A stretch of DNA of 52,794 nt from Poindextera sp035604135 (lineage in GTDB: Bacteria; Pseudomonadota; Alphaproteobacteria; Caulobacterales; Caulobacteraceae). Shown in pieces: positions 1 to 10,797 of the stretch. Position 1 is the first letter of the stretch, and every line of letters starts with the position of its first letter. Under the pieces are notes generated by a model. It saw only the letters and a program-made list of their open reading frames with translations, was not told the origin of the DNA and ran no database searches. The stretch lies in contig DATNJB010000012.1 in assembly GCA_035604135.1 (NCBI GenBank), positions 1 through 52,794 of the forward strand, given 5' to 3'. Position numbers and translations under genes: made by a program.

Positions 1-258
1 ATCTTCCCTGGCGACGCGCCGGAGGTGGTGCTGAAGACGCTGGAGCACATTCGCGTGGCCGTTAGCTCGCGCACGCTCAAGCGCCGCTCGACCGACGAGG
101 ACCTGGGCTCGATCACCATTTCCGCTGGCGTGGCCGAGCTCGGACCTACCGACGAGACCGCGGCGCTGATCGAGCGCGCGGACTCGGCCCTCTACGCTTC
201 CAAGCGTGGCGGGCGAAACCGCGTCACGGCGGCGAACCCGATCCCGGACGCCGCCTAA
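1..258 (+). CDS. GGDEF-domain protein (diguanylate cyclase), 3' end only
   Basis: The window opens inside this gene; 85 codons up to TAA are present. The sequence holds the last part of a GGDEF domain: the strand reading GSITISAGVA, then an acidic helix, then ADSALYASKRGGRNRV, the usual GGDEF ending (ADxALYxAKxxGRNRV). GGDEF enzymes make cyclic di-GMP from two GTP. The GG(D/E)EF active loop and any sensory domain lie upstream of the window, so activity cannot be judged. It converges on the next gene, whose stop lies 5 bases away. The family is clear; the exact member is not. Confidence 0.85.
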   Translation: MFPGDAPEVVLKTLEHIRVAVSSRTLKRRSTDEDLGSITISAGVAELGPTDETAALIERADSALYASKRGGRNRVTAANPIPDAA

Positions 259-262
259 CGCT

Positions 263-1015
263 CTAGTCGAAAACGAGATCTTTCGCCGCCGCGTCGAAGG
301 CGCGGTGCGCAACAAACGCCAGCGCGCCGCCCGTGCTGGCGCGCCTGACCCCCAGGTCCCGCAACTCCGCAAGCGACGGTCCCTGCGGGCGAAGGAGGAT
401 GTTCACCGGTCGGGGAGCGAGCGCCCTAACGATTGCGGCGATCTCGTCCTTGTCGCGGGGTCCGGGCGGATAGAGGCAATCGGCGCCGGCTTCCGCGTAC
501 GCCTGAAGCCGCGCGATGGTCTTGCCCAGGTCTGGCTGGCCAACCAGGTAGCCCTCGCACCGTCCGACCAGGATGACCCCGCTGTTGTCGCGGTCGATCT
601 CTGCCCGTGCGGCCTTGATGCGCGCCACCGAAAGCTCAAGGTCGAGCAGCCCAGCCTCGCCGCCAAGCACCCGGTCCTCGATCGAGAGGCCGGCGACCCC
701 GGTCTCGATGGCGAGGCGCACGTTCGCGGCGACACCCTCCGGCTCCACGGCGTAGCCGCCCTCGAAATCGGCGTTGAAGGGCACGTCGATCGCCGCGGAG
801 ACGGCGCGGAGGTGGTCGAGCAACTGGTCTCTGGTCACGCCGTAGTCGCCCTTGCCCAGGGTCATCGCAAATCCGCTCGAGGTCGAGGCGAGCGCCTTGA
901 ACCCGAGGCTCTGAAGATGCAGCGCGCTACCGACGTCCCATGGGTTTGGCAGGACGAAGAAGCCATCCTCGTGCAGGCGGCGGAATGCGGCGCGTTTCTC
1001 GGCGGCGGTCGGCAT
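263..1015 (-). CDS. Isocitrate lyase / PEP mutase family protein
   Basis: A 250-residue protein of the isocitrate lyase/PEP phosphonomutase superfamily, an alpha/beta barrel that makes or breaks C-C or C-P bonds in oxyacids with Mg2+. Visible hallmarks are LPNPWDVGSA near residue 22, the STSSGFA strand, PFNADFEGGY (Mg2+-binding Asp/Glu region), VAGLSIEDR, ARCEG-like GRCEGY, and GADCLYPPG. The strict isocitrate lyase KKCGH motif is absent, so it belongs to the short 'phosphonomutase and related' branch whose substrates are mostly unknown. The ATG at 1015 is the natural start. It follows the suf operon by 82 bases on the same strand and may be read from it, but nothing ties it to Fe-S work. Confidence 0.85.
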   Translation of the reverse strand: MPTAAEKRAAFRRLHEDGFFVLPNPWDVGSALHLQSLGFKALASTSSGFAMTLGKGDYGVTRDQLLDHLRAVSAAIDVPFNADFEGGYAVEPEGVAANVRLAIETGVAGLSIEDRVLGGEAGLLDLELSVARIKAARAEIDRDNSGVILVGRCEGYLVGQPDLGKTIARLQAYAEAGADCLYPPGPRDKDEIAAIVRALAPRPVNILLRPQGPSLAELRDLGVRRASTGGALAFVAHRAFDAAAKDLVFD

Positions 1016-1097
1016 GGGTGGGCGTCCTCGGGCGGCGGATCCGAGGTGCGGCTATAGCAGGCCGCGTCGATCAAATCTGGCAGGAAGCGGACGCCTG

Positions 1098-1490
1098 TTA
1101 TGCGTCGCGGGCGGCGGCCGGCTCGATGGTGACGCTCTCGCCGCAGCCGCAGGCGTCGGTCTCGTTCGGATTGTGGAACACGAACTTGGCCGCAAGCTTG
1201 CTCGTCTCGTAGTCGATCTCCGAGCCCAGCAGGAACAGCACCGCCTTGGGCTCGATCAGGATGGTGACCCCCTTGTCCTCGACGATCTCGTCGAGCGGAT
1301 GGGCCGCCTCGGCGTATTCGACGACATACTCCTGGCCGGCGCAGCCGCCGTTCTTCACGCCCACGCGCAAGCCCGCATAGGGCTTGGCGGCGCGTCCCAT
1401 GATCTCGCGCACGCGATCGGCGGCGCGGTCGGTCAGAGTGACCACTTTCGGGCGCGGACGGCGCGGGCGCGTTTGGATCGAGGGTTCCAT
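1098..1490 (-). CDS. sufA: SufA/IscA-type Fe-S carrier
   Basis: A 130-residue A-type carrier (HesB/IscA/SufA family) that receives clusters from the SufBCD scaffold and passes them to apo-proteins. The three cluster-binding cysteines are visible: one in NGGCAGQEY and two in the C-terminal ACGCGE. The body carries the family pattern LRVGVKNGGCAG ... DYETSKLAAKFVFHNPNE. The ATG at 1490 was chosen over an upstream in-frame ATG at 1547 because it lies 2 bases after the sufT stop, as expected for coupled genes; the extra 19 residues would only duplicate sufT sequence. The basic run TRPRRPRPK forms the N-terminus. Last gene of the suf operon. Confidence 0.92.
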   Translation of the reverse strand: MEPSIQTRPRRPRPKVVTLTDRAADRVREIMGRAAKPYAGLRVGVKNGGCAGQEYVVEYAEAAHPLDEIVEDKGVTILIEPKAVLFLLGSEIDYETSKLAAKFVFHNPNETDACGCGESVTIEPAAARDA

Positions 1491-1492
1491 GA

Positions 1493-1852
1493 TCAGAACA
1501 TATTCAACTGCAGCTTGGCCTCGTCCGACATCATGGACGGATCCCACGGCGGGTCGAACACCAGGTTCACGATGCAGGAGCGGATCCCGTCGATCCCCAT
1601 CACCGCGTCCTCCACCCAGCCCGGCATCTCGCCCGCGACCGGGCAGCCCGGCGCTGTCAGGGTCATGTCGATGGCCACGTCCTTCTCGTCGGAAACGTCG
1701 ACCTTGTAGATCAGGCCAAGCTCGTAGATGTCGACCGGGATCTCCGGGTCGAACACCGTCTTCAGCTGGTCGACCAACTGGTCGGTCAAGCGGTCGAGCT
1801 CTTCCTGGCCGAGGGCGGAAGGTTGGCTGGTCTCGTCGAGTCGGGCGTCCAT
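1493..1852 (-). CDS. sufT: SUF-associated MIP18/DUF59 protein SufT
   Basis: A 119-residue protein of the MIP18 (DUF59) family, found in suf operons and implicated in Fe-S cluster maturation. Family features: FDPEIPVDIYELGLIY at about residues 34-49, LTAPGCPVAGEMP with the conserved Cys, and the C-terminal DPPWDPSMMSDEAKLQL that marks the suf-linked subgroup. The first 20 residues look disordered. It starts 12 bases after sufS and ends 2 bases before the sufA ATG. No signal peptide or membrane segment, so it is cytosolic. The family call is strong; the precise molecular step is not settled for the family. Confidence 0.92.
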   Translation of the reverse strand: MDARLDETSQPSALGQEELDRLTDQLVDQLKTVFDPEIPVDIYELGLIYKVDVSDEKDVAIDMTLTAPGCPVAGEMPGWVEDAVMGIDGIRSCIVNLVFDPPWDPSMMSDEAKLQLNMF

Positions 1853-1864
1853 TGGCAGCGAACT

Positions 1865-3078
<1,214 letters not shown>

Positions 3079-3082
<4 letters not shown>

Positions 3083-4122
3083 AGCGCCCTCAATCGCTCC
3101 GCGACCCACGCCCGGGCGATCTCGCGGGCGCCCTCGTGCCCGATTCGATCGACCACTTCGCCGACGAACGCTTCGGTGAGAAGCGCCCGCGCCTCGGCGT
3201 CGGGAACGCCGCGCTGACGGATGTAGAACAGCTGCTCCTCGTCGAGCGCCCCCACGGTGTTACCGTGGCTGCACGCAACGTCGTCGGCGTAGATTTCGAG
3301 CTCCGGCTTAGCGTCCACCTCGGCGCGCTCCGAAAGGATAAGCGCGTGATGCCCCATCCGCGCATCGGTCCCATCGGCCCCGCGCGCGACGATGATGCGC
3401 CCCTGGAACACGGCCCGCGCCCGGTCGCTCACGCAGCCTTTGGTGAGTTGCTTGGTGGTCGCCCCGGGCCAGGCGTGGGTCACCTCGCTCGTCAGGTCGG
3501 CGCGGCGCTCAGCATCCAGCACATAGCCGCTGTCGAGCTGGACTGCGGCGTCGGGCCCGTGCCGCACGCGCGTCTCGCATCGCTGCCGCTTGGCGCCGTC
3601 TGTCAGCACCGTCTGGGCGAGCTCGGCCCGTGCCGCGAGCTGGATCTCGGTGGTGCTGACCGCGATCGCGTCGGCTGAGTCGTTGAGCAGCACGATCCGC
3701 TGCAGGCTCGCGCCCTCGGCCAACCGCACGTCGAGCGCAACGTCGGCGACATAGCCCGCACCAGCGCCCTCGTGGCTCTCGAGCAGGAGGAGCGAGCCGC
3801 CCGCCCGGATATCGATGGAAAACGCAGCGGCATGCGCCGTACCGGTCGCATGCGAGAGGAACCGCAAGGCGACGGCGAGGCTCGCGCCAGGCGCGACGGT
3901 CAGGCCATCGGCGTGGGCCAGCGCGCGGCCGTTCAGGAAGACGATCTCTTCATCGTCCATCCCGTCGAACGGCCCGCGCCCAACCGCGGCCGCGTCTCCA
4001 GGCGGCGACCGCGACGGGATCTGACGGAGCAGACCGGCGAGGTCGGTCCAGCGCCAGTCTTCGTCGCGCCGCGACGGGAGCTCGGCGACGTCACCGGTCT
4101 TGATGGCGGAAGCCAGGCTCAT
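3079..4122 (-). CDS. sufD: Fe-S assembly protein SufD
   Basis: A 347-residue SufD, partner of SufB in the SufBC2D scaffold. The N-terminus has the SufD pattern LPSRRDEDWRWTDL (about residues 15-28). The C-terminal part has the SufBD beta-helix core (PELEIYADDVACSHGNTVGALDEEQLFYIRQRG) with the conserved His-Gly after Cys, then the helical end. Starts at an ATG overlapping the sufC stop (ATGA) and ends overlapping the sufS start (ATGA). SufD is usually the most variable suf gene, and this one is short and diverged in its middle, as normal for alphaproteobacteria. Confidence 0.93.
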
Positions 4123-4868
4123 GCCGCGACTTTCGAGTACTTGTCGTACCCCTCGCGCTCCAGCTCGTGGGCGAGCTCTGGGCCGCCGGAGGCGGCGATG
4201 CGGCCGGCGGCCAGCACGTGCACGCGGTCGGGGCGGATGTGGTCGAGCAAGCGCTGGTAGTGGGTGATGACCAGCAGGCCGCGCTCCGGCGAACGCATTC
4301 CGTTCACGCCCTCGGCGACCACCTTCAGCGCGTCGATGTCGAGGCCGGAATCGGTCTCATCGAGAATGAGCAAGCGGGGCGCGAAGAGCGCCATCTGGAA
4401 GATCTCCATCCGCTTCTTCTCGCCGCCGGAGAAGCCGACGTTCAGCGGCCGGCGCAGCATGTCGAAGTCGATCTTCAGCGCGCCGGCCTTCTCGCGTGCG
4501 AGCTTGAGGAAGGCCGGCGCCGGGACTTCGTCCTCGCCCCTTGCCTTGCGCTGGGCGTTCAGGGCCGTGCGCAGAAAGGTTAGCCCCGGCACGCCCGGGA
4601 GTTCGAGCGGATACTGGAAGGACAGGAAGACGCCCCGCGCCGCCCGTTCCTCGGGCGCAAGCGCCAGCAGGTCCTTGCCCTCATACATCACATCGCCGCC
4701 GGTGACCTCGTACCCCGGCCGTCCGGCCAGCGCGTAGGCAAGCGTCGACTTGCCGGCCCCGTTCGGACCCATGATGGCGTGCACCTCGCCGGCGGGCAGA
4801 TCGAGGGAGAGCCCCTTGATGATCTCCGCCTCGCCGACGCGGACGTGCAGGTCGTGGATCGCGAGCAT
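4119..4868 (-). CDS. sufC: Fe-S assembly ATPase SufC
   Basis: A 249-residue ABC-type ATPase that drives the SufBC2D scaffold; it is soluble, not a transporter. Walker A is GPNGAGKST near residue 35, the Q-loop region is FLSFQYPLELPGVPG (the SufC-specific stretch), the signature is FSGGEKKRME and Walker B is LLILDETDSGLD, with the H-loop in VITHYQRLL. The ATG at 4868 shares a base with the stop of the VOC gene (TGATG); a TTG one codon upstream is less likely. Ends overlapping the sufD start. Confidence 0.96.
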   Translation of the reverse strand: MLAIHDLHVRVGEAEIIKGLSLDLPAGEVHAIMGPNGAGKSTLAYALAGRPGYEVTGGDVMYEGKDLLALAPEERAARGVFLSFQYPLELPGVPGLTFLRTALNAQRKARGEDEVPAPAFLKLAREKAGALKIDFDMLRRPLNVGFSGGEKKRMEIFQMALFAPRLLILDETDSGLDIDALKVVAEGVNGMRSPERGLLVITHYQRLLDHIRPDRVHVLAAGRIAASGGPELAHELEREGYDKYSKVAA

Positions 4869-5238
4869 CAACCGCCGGACTCCAGGGGCTTGAGGAACTC
4901 CAGCCGGTTCCCGAACGGGTCGTAGATGTAGATGCGCTCGTGGCCCTCGAGCAGGTCGTCGTCGACCACCTCGTAGCCGGCCGCCCGCGCCCGCGCGGCG
5001 AGGCCTTGCGCGTCGTCGACGCGGAACGCGATATGCGCCTTGCGCGCCGGCGCAAACGGCGTTTCGACCCCGCAGTGGACCTTCACCCGCTCGCTCTCGA
5101 ACCAGCAGCCGCCGCGCCTGGCGAGCTCCGGCGGCTTCTGCTGTTCCGGCAGGCCGAGCAGCCCGGCGTAGAACGGCCGCGCCTTGCCCTCGCCGCCGGC
5201 CGGAATGGCCACCTGGGCGTGATCGATGGTCTCCAGCA

Positions 5239-5239
<1 letters not shown>
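4868..5239 (-). CDS. VOC/glyoxalase-fold protein embedded in the suf operon
   Basis: A 123-residue single-domain protein of the vicinal oxygen chelate (glyoxalase/bleomycin resistance) superfamily. It begins MLETIDHAQVAIP with a likely metal His, has a second His in KAHIAFRVDD, and ends with ERIYIYDPFGNRLEFL, the classic VOC ending with its metal Glu. The start at 5239 shares a base with the sufB stop (TGATG) and its stop shares a base with the sufC start, so it is fully built into the operon between sufB and sufC. Its substrate is unknown. A role in metal or thiol chemistry beside cluster assembly is only an inference from position. Confidence 0.85.
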
Positions 5240-6705
<1,466 letters not shown>

Positions 6706-6710
6706 GGCGA

Positions 6711-7853
6711 TCAAGCCTCCGCCAGCGTGCGCAAGCGCACGCGCGTATGCGCGACGAGCCAGACATCGACGAAACGCTCCCAATCGGCCTCGACGGTCGA
6801 CCAGCCCCCGCTGACGCGGATGGCGTTGCCCGCCTCGCTCGCAAAGCCCATCGCGGTCAGCACCTGGCTCGGCGTGACCTTGCCGGACGAACAGGCCGCG
6901 CCGGCCGACACCATGACGCCCTCCAGATCGAGGGCCATCACCTGCCTGTCGGAAGCGAACCCTTCGGTCGCAAAGCAGAGCACCCCGGGAAGCCGCGGCG
7001 CGTCGGCTCCGAAGACCGCCACGCCATCAACGGCGGCGACCTTGGCCTGAGCGGCGTCGCGCCACGGCGCCTGACGCGCGGCGGAGTCGAGCTCAGCCGC
7101 CGCGACGGCCGCGGCCGCGCCAAATCCAGCGATGCCGGAGACGTTCTCCGTCCCCCCGCGCAGGCCGCGTTCCTGGCCGCCGCCGTGCTGACGGCGGGAA
7201 ACGATCGCCTTCGGGCCGGCGATGAGCGCGCCGACGCCTTGTGGTCCGCCGAGCTTGTGCGCGGAGAGCGACAGCGTGTCGGCGCCCAGCGCCGCGAAAT
7301 CCACCGGAATCTTGCCGGCTGCCTGCACGGCGTCGACATGCAGCGTCCCGCCAGCCGCGTGGATCAGCTCGGCGGCTTCGGCCACGGGTTGGATCACGCC
7401 GGTCTCGTTGTTGGCCGCCGAAAGGACCGCGAAAATTGGTCCTTCTTTCGTCGTCCACGCGCTGAGCCGTGCAGCCAACCACTCGAGGTCGGCGGTTCCG
7501 GCCGGCGTCATTGGCCAACCTTCGACCATCCGGCCGCTGGCCAGCGCCGTCTGCATGGCGCTGGGGTGCTCGGCAAGGGCGACCAGAGGCCGGCGAACGC
7601 CGGCGGCGATGGCGCTCTCGACGGCGAGCCCGTTGGCCTCGGTGCCTCCGCTGGTGAAGGTGACGGCCTCCGCCTTGACGCCGACCAGCGCGGCGACTTC
7701 GGCGCGCGCGCGCTCGACCGCTGCCCGCGCCAACCGTCCGGCGGCGTGCACCGACGACGGGTTGCCGCCGATCGCGAGCGCGCAGGCCGCCGCTTCCGCC
7801 GCTGCCGGGCGGATCGGGGCCGTTGCGTTGTTGTCGAGGTAGACCTGTCTCAT
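6711..7853 (-). CDS. Cysteine desulfurase, NifS/IscS type (group I)
   Basis: A 380-residue class V PLP aminotransferase. It starts MRQVYLDNNATAP, carries the PLP lysine in LSAHKLGGPQG (about K200) and the persulfide cysteine in SAGAACSSGK (about C321) on the long flexible loop typical of group I desulfurases. It is a second desulfurase in an operon that also has SufS. Such iscR-nifS-sufB starts are common in alphaproteobacteria. Its start overlaps the iscR stop (ATGA) and its stop lies just before sufB. Whether it feeds SufBCD directly or serves tRNA thiolation cannot be read from sequence. Confidence 0.93.
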   Translation of the reverse strand: MRQVYLDNNATAPIRPAAAEAAACALAIGGNPSSVHAAGRLARAAVERARAEVAALVGVKAEAVTFTSGGTEANGLAVESAIAAGVRRPLVALAEHPSAMQTALASGRMVEGWPMTPAGTADLEWLAARLSAWTTKEGPIFAVLSAANNETGVIQPVAEAAELIHAAGGTLHVDAVQAAGKIPVDFAALGADTLSLSAHKLGGPQGVGALIAGPKAIVSRRQHGGGQERGLRGGTENVSGIAGFGAAAAVAAAELDSAARQAPWRDAAQAKVAAVDGVAVFGADAPRLPGVLCFATEGFASDRQVMALDLEGVMVSAGAACSSGKVTPSQVLTAMGFASEAGNAIRVSGGWSTVEADWERFVDVWLVAHTRVRLRTLAEA

Positions 7854-8344
7854 ACCGCGGCGCTCGCAGCGGATTCGAAGGGCCGGGCGGAAGGCGCCTT
7901 GGCGAAGGCAGACGCTTCGCGCGCGGAGTGCAGGCGGCCGTTCATGACGTCGGCCAGCGACACGCTTGAGAGGAAGTCCTCGATCCGCCGGCCGGTCTCT
8001 TCCCAGAGGTCGTGGGTCAGGCAGCGCGCGCCGCCGCGCATGCAGCCGACCAGGCTGTCGCCGCCCGCGCAGCGCGTCGCGCGCAGGGGCTCATCGACTG
8101 CGGCAACGACCTCGGCGATTGTCATGAGCTCCGCCGGCCGCGCCAGCCGATAGCCGCCGCCCGGTCCACGCGCGCTAAGAACCAGCCCGCGCCGGCGCAG
8201 GCGTGCAAACAACTGCTCGAGGTAAGGCTGCGAGATCTGCTGGCGCTCGGCGATCTCGGCGAGCGCGACGGTGCGACCCGCGCCGTGGACGGCCAGATCC
8301 GTCATCGCCATCACCGCGTAGCGGCCTTTCGTGGAGAGCTTCAT
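7850..8344 (-). CDS. iscR: Rrf2-family Fe-S regulator IscR
   Basis: A 164-residue Rrf2 regulator with the N-terminal winged helix MKLSTKGRYAVMAMTDLA and the recognition region ISQPYLEQLFARLRRRGLV. Three cysteines at about positions 92, 101 and 108 plus H111 match the [2Fe-2S] ligand set of IscR, although the spacing is wider than in Escherichia coli (92, 98, 104). It is the first gene of the suf operon and would sense cluster status to control its own promoter. The C-terminal tail after residue 130 is Ala-rich and probably disordered. Its stop overlaps the start of the desulfurase gene. Confidence 0.9.
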   Translation of the reverse strand: MKLSTKGRYAVMAMTDLAVHGAGRTVALAEIAERQQISQPYLEQLFARLRRRGLVLSARGPGGGYRLARPAELMTIAEVVAAVDEPLRATRCAGGDSLVGCMRGGARCLTHDLWEETGRRIEDFLSSVSLADVMNGRLHSAREASAFAKAPSARPFESAASAAV

Positions 8345-8449
8345 GGCCTAGCGCCTTGCTTCGCCTCGGAATTGAGAATTCGCGCGCATCAAACGTCTGC
8401 TGTGCTAAGAACCGCGGCCTTCCGGACGGCCCAGGCGCTCAGCAGGGCT

Positions 8450-8478
8450 GATCTAGGAAGACCGAGTAATTTAGTCAA
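8450..8478 (-). promoter_or_regulatory. suf operon promoter with overlapping IscR-type box
   Basis: On the minus strand, TTGACT (8478-8473) and TAGATC (8455-8450) are 17 bases apart, a good -35/-10 pair. The stretch TTGACTAAATTACTCGGT (8478-8461) fits the type 1 IscR motif YYGACTRwwwYAGTCRR with one mismatch and covers the -35 element and most of the spacer. Binding there would block RNA polymerase, giving autorepression of iscR-suf. The transcript would start about 100 bases before the iscR ATG. The motif match and spacing are seen; the regulation is inferred from the IscR family. Confidence 0.75.
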
Positions 8479-8518
8479 GAATTCGAAAGAGCGCGAACGC
8501 GCATAGCCTGGAGAGATT

Positions 8519-9169
8519 ATGCCTGAAGTGGTTCTGACCGGAGCGGCCGGTCGGATCGAAGGACGTTATGCGTCCGGCAAGAAAGAGGGCGCGCCGATTG
8601 CGCTCATCCTGCACCCGCATCCGCGCGCCGGCGGCAACATGAACCATCCCGTCGTCGCGCAGCTCTTCCTGCTGTTCATGAAGCGCGGCTTTTCCGTCCT
8701 GCGCTTCAACCTGCGCGGCGTCGGCCGCAGCCAGGGCGAATTCGACGCCGGCGTGGGCGAACTGGCAGACGCAGCCACGGCGCTGGACTGGCTGCAGGCG
8801 ACCAATCCCGCCGCGTCCCAGACCTGGGTCGCCGGCTATAGCTTCGGCGCCTACATCGGCATGCAGCTTCTGATGCGGCGGCCGGAGACCGACGGCTTCA
8901 TCTCCGTCTCGCCGCCGACCAACGCCTACGACTTCAGCTTCCTCGCCCCCTGCCCGGCTTCGGGTCTCTTCCTGCATGGCTCGGCCGACACGGTGGTGCC
9001 GCCTGCCGAGGTCGAGCGGGTGGTGACCAAGCTGCGCACCCAGAAGGGCATCGTCATCGACTACGACGTGATCGAGGGCGCCGACCACTTCTGGACCAAC
9101 AACCTTCCCGACGTGGAAAGCCACGTCGCCGCCTACCTCGACAAGCGCCTGGCGGCCGAGCCGGCCTGA
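8519..9169 (+). CDS. Alpha/beta hydrolase
   Basis: A 216-residue serine hydrolase fold. HPHPRAGGNMNHPV near residue 32 forms the oxyanion region, GYSFG (about residues 101-105) is the nucleophile elbow, HGSADTVVPP holds the acid Asp and GADHFW the catalytic His. This resembles the short alphaproteobacterial alpha/beta hydrolases often found beside iscR-suf operons. No signal peptide. A GGAGAG lies 5 bases before the ATG. It is divergent from iscR and may share the control region at 8345-8518. The substrate is unknown. Confidence 0.85.
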   Translation: MPEVVLTGAAGRIEGRYASGKKEGAPIALILHPHPRAGGNMNHPVVAQLFLLFMKRGFSVLRFNLRGVGRSQGEFDAGVGELADAATALDWLQATNPAASQTWVAGYSFGAYIGMQLLMRRPETDGFISVSPPTNAYDFSFLAPCPASGLFLHGSADTVVPPAEVERVVTKLRTQKGIVIDYDVIEGADHFWTNNLPDVESHVAAYLDKRLAAEPA

Positions 9170-9254
9170 TTTCTCCCAGTTCGCCTTGGCGTCGCAGTCG
9201 GCGGCGTGCGAGAGTCGCTGTCGGTCGGGAGGATGTCAGGAAGGATTGAAAACC

Positions 9255-10277
9255 ATGGACTATGTGACGCTGGGCCGTTCGGGCCTCAAGGTCAGCCGCG
9301 CCTGCCTGGGCGCGATGAATTTCGGAACCTCGGAGACGGCGCCCTGCGACGAGGCGGAGGCGCACCGCATCATCGACGCCTTCCTCGATGCAGGAAACAA
9401 CTTCATCGACACCGCCAATGTCTACACCGGCGGCCAGTCGGAACAGGTGGTCGGCCGCGCGGTCAAAACCAAGCGCGAGAGTGTCGTCATCGCGACGAAG
9501 GCGCGGGGGCTGCAGGGACCCGGTCCGAACGACGTCGGCCTCTCGCGGCTGCACCTGACGCGGGCGCTGGATGCCAGTCTGAAGCGGCTCGGGACCGACT
9601 ACATCGACCTCTACCAGATGCACCACTTCGACCCGGACACGCCGCTGGAAGAGTCGATGGACACGCTCGCGGGCTTCGTGCGCGCAGGCAAGGTCCGCTA
9701 CATCGGCTGCTCCAACTTCACCGGCAGCCAGATCGTCGAGTGCCAGTGGGCCGCCGAGCGGATGAATGGCGTGCCGCTGACCAGCCTGCAGCCGCGCTAT
9801 TCGCTGATCGCCCGCGACGTCGAGACCGACGTCCTGCCGACCGCCGAACGGCACGGCCTCGGCACGCTGATCTACAGTCCCATCGGCGGCGGCATGCTGA
9901 GCGGCAAGTATCGTCGCGGCGAAGCGCCGGCGGCGGACACGCGGCTTGGCCGGCGCATGGGCGGCCGCCCCGGCATGGCCGGCATGATCCTCACCGACCG
10001 CAACTTCGAGATCGTCGAGGCGGTCGAGGATGTAGCGGTCGAGCTCGGAACCACGCCGGTGGCGGTGGCGATCGCCTGGTGTCTGACCCGGCGTGGCGTG
10101 ACCAGCGTTATCATCGGGCCAAGGACGCTGCAGCAGCTCAAGGACTACGAGCCAGGGTTCCCGCTCCAGCTGCCGGAGGAGGCGGTGAAGCGACTGTCGG
10201 ACGCCTCGCGTCCCGGCGGCGCCCGGCCGGCCGCTACGCCGCAGCCCGCTCCGGCGCGGGAGCCGCAGCCGGCCTGA
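9255..10277 (+). CDS. Aldo/keto reductase
   Basis: A 340-residue NADPH-dependent aldo/keto reductase. It starts MDYVTLGRSGLKVSR, has the catalytic Asp and Tyr in NFIDTANVY, a Lys in VVIATKARG, DYIDLYQMHHFDPDTPLEE, and GKVRYIGCSNF. The NADPH region near the end includes GVTSVIIGPRTLQQL. The ATG at 9255 has AGGAAGGA upstream; an in-frame codon at 9186 lacks such support. The last 20 residues are Pro/Ala-rich. Its stop abuts the stop of the convergent SRPBCC gene with no spacer. The substrate cannot be told. Confidence 0.9.
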   Translation: MDYVTLGRSGLKVSRACLGAMNFGTSETAPCDEAEAHRIIDAFLDAGNNFIDTANVYTGGQSEQVVGRAVKTKRESVVIATKARGLQGPGPNDVGLSRLHLTRALDASLKRLGTDYIDLYQMHHFDPDTPLEESMDTLAGFVRAGKVRYIGCSNFTGSQIVECQWAAERMNGVPLTSLQPRYSLIARDVETDVLPTAERHGLGTLIYSPIGGGMLSGKYRRGEAPAADTRLGRRMGGRPGMAGMILTDRNFEIVEAVEDVAVELGTTPVAVAIAWCLTRRGVTSVIIGPRTLQQLKDYEPGFPLQLPEEAVKRLSDASRPGGARPAATPQPAPAREPQPA

Positions 10278-10721
10278 TCAGGCCGCAAGGTAGCGCGCCA
10301 GACTGTTGAGGCAGGGAATCCAACCCTGCGCCGAGTGCCAGGACTCCTCGCCGGTGGTGGTGAGGACAAGCTCGGTGCGCCCGTCGCCGAGGTCGCGGAA
10401 TTCCAGGACGACGCTCTCGCCGAGCATCTCCTGACCGCCCTGGGACACGCCTGCTTCCCAGGCGAGCCGGGTCATCGGCTTCACTTCGCTGAAGCGCCCG
10501 GTCTCCACGTAGGGCTCGAGCCCCGGCTTGCCGAAGGCGATGCGATAGCCGCCGCCCGCACGCACGTCGGCCTCGGCATAGTGGATCACATGATCGTCGC
10601 CGGCCATGTACCACTTGCCCAGCGCCTCGGCCTCGGTCCAGGCGCGCCAGACCCGCTCGACCGGCGCGTCGTAGATGCGCTTTAGGACCAGGATGCACTC
10701 GATCGTGTTGGGCTCGGCCAT
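10278..10721 (-). CDS. SRPBCC/AHSA1-family protein
   Basis: A 147-residue START-like (AHSA1, activator of Hsp90 ATPase homolog 1-like) protein. Typical features are LKRIYDAPVERVWRAWTEAEALGKWYM, then a beta-sheet with MLGESVVLEFRDLGDGRTELVLT and a C-terminal helix GWIPCLNSLARYL. Such proteins bind small hydrophobic ligands and are usually next to an ArsR repressor gene. None is adjacent here, although a strong dyad lies just upstream. Cytosolic, no signal peptide. Confidence 0.85.
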   Translation of the reverse strand: MAEPNTIECILVLKRIYDAPVERVWRAWTEAEALGKWYMAGDDHVIHYAEADVRAGGGYRIAFGKPGLEPYVETGRFSEVKPMTRLAWEAGVSQGGQEMLGESVVLEFRDLGDGRTELVLTTTGEESWHSAQGWIPCLNSLARYLAA

Positions 10722-10741
10722 CTCAGCGCCTCCGGACTATC

Positions 10742-10761
10742 ACTTAAGTCATTGCTTAAGT
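10742..10761. promoter_or_regulatory. 20-bp dyad, candidate operator of the SRPBCC gene
   Basis: ACTTAAG and CTTAAGT form a perfect 7-bp inverted repeat around a 6-base spacer, ending 21 bases before the SRPBCC start codon. Each arm is also part of an 8-bp CTTAAG-centred palindrome repeated with a 12-bp step. This shape and position suit an ArsR-type repressor, the usual partner of AHSA1 genes. The dyad is seen; the regulator is inferred. Confidence 0.55.
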
Positions 10762-10797
10762 AACTGGAGCGGGGCGGTCAAGCCTGTCGGGCGGCCG

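Noticed and set aside
206..1057. Long plus-strand open frame over the isocitrate lyase-family gene
   Set aside because: It is the complement of a gene with clear motifs, and its product is Arg/Gly/Ala-rich with no recognisable pattern. High GC content creates such frames throughout the window.
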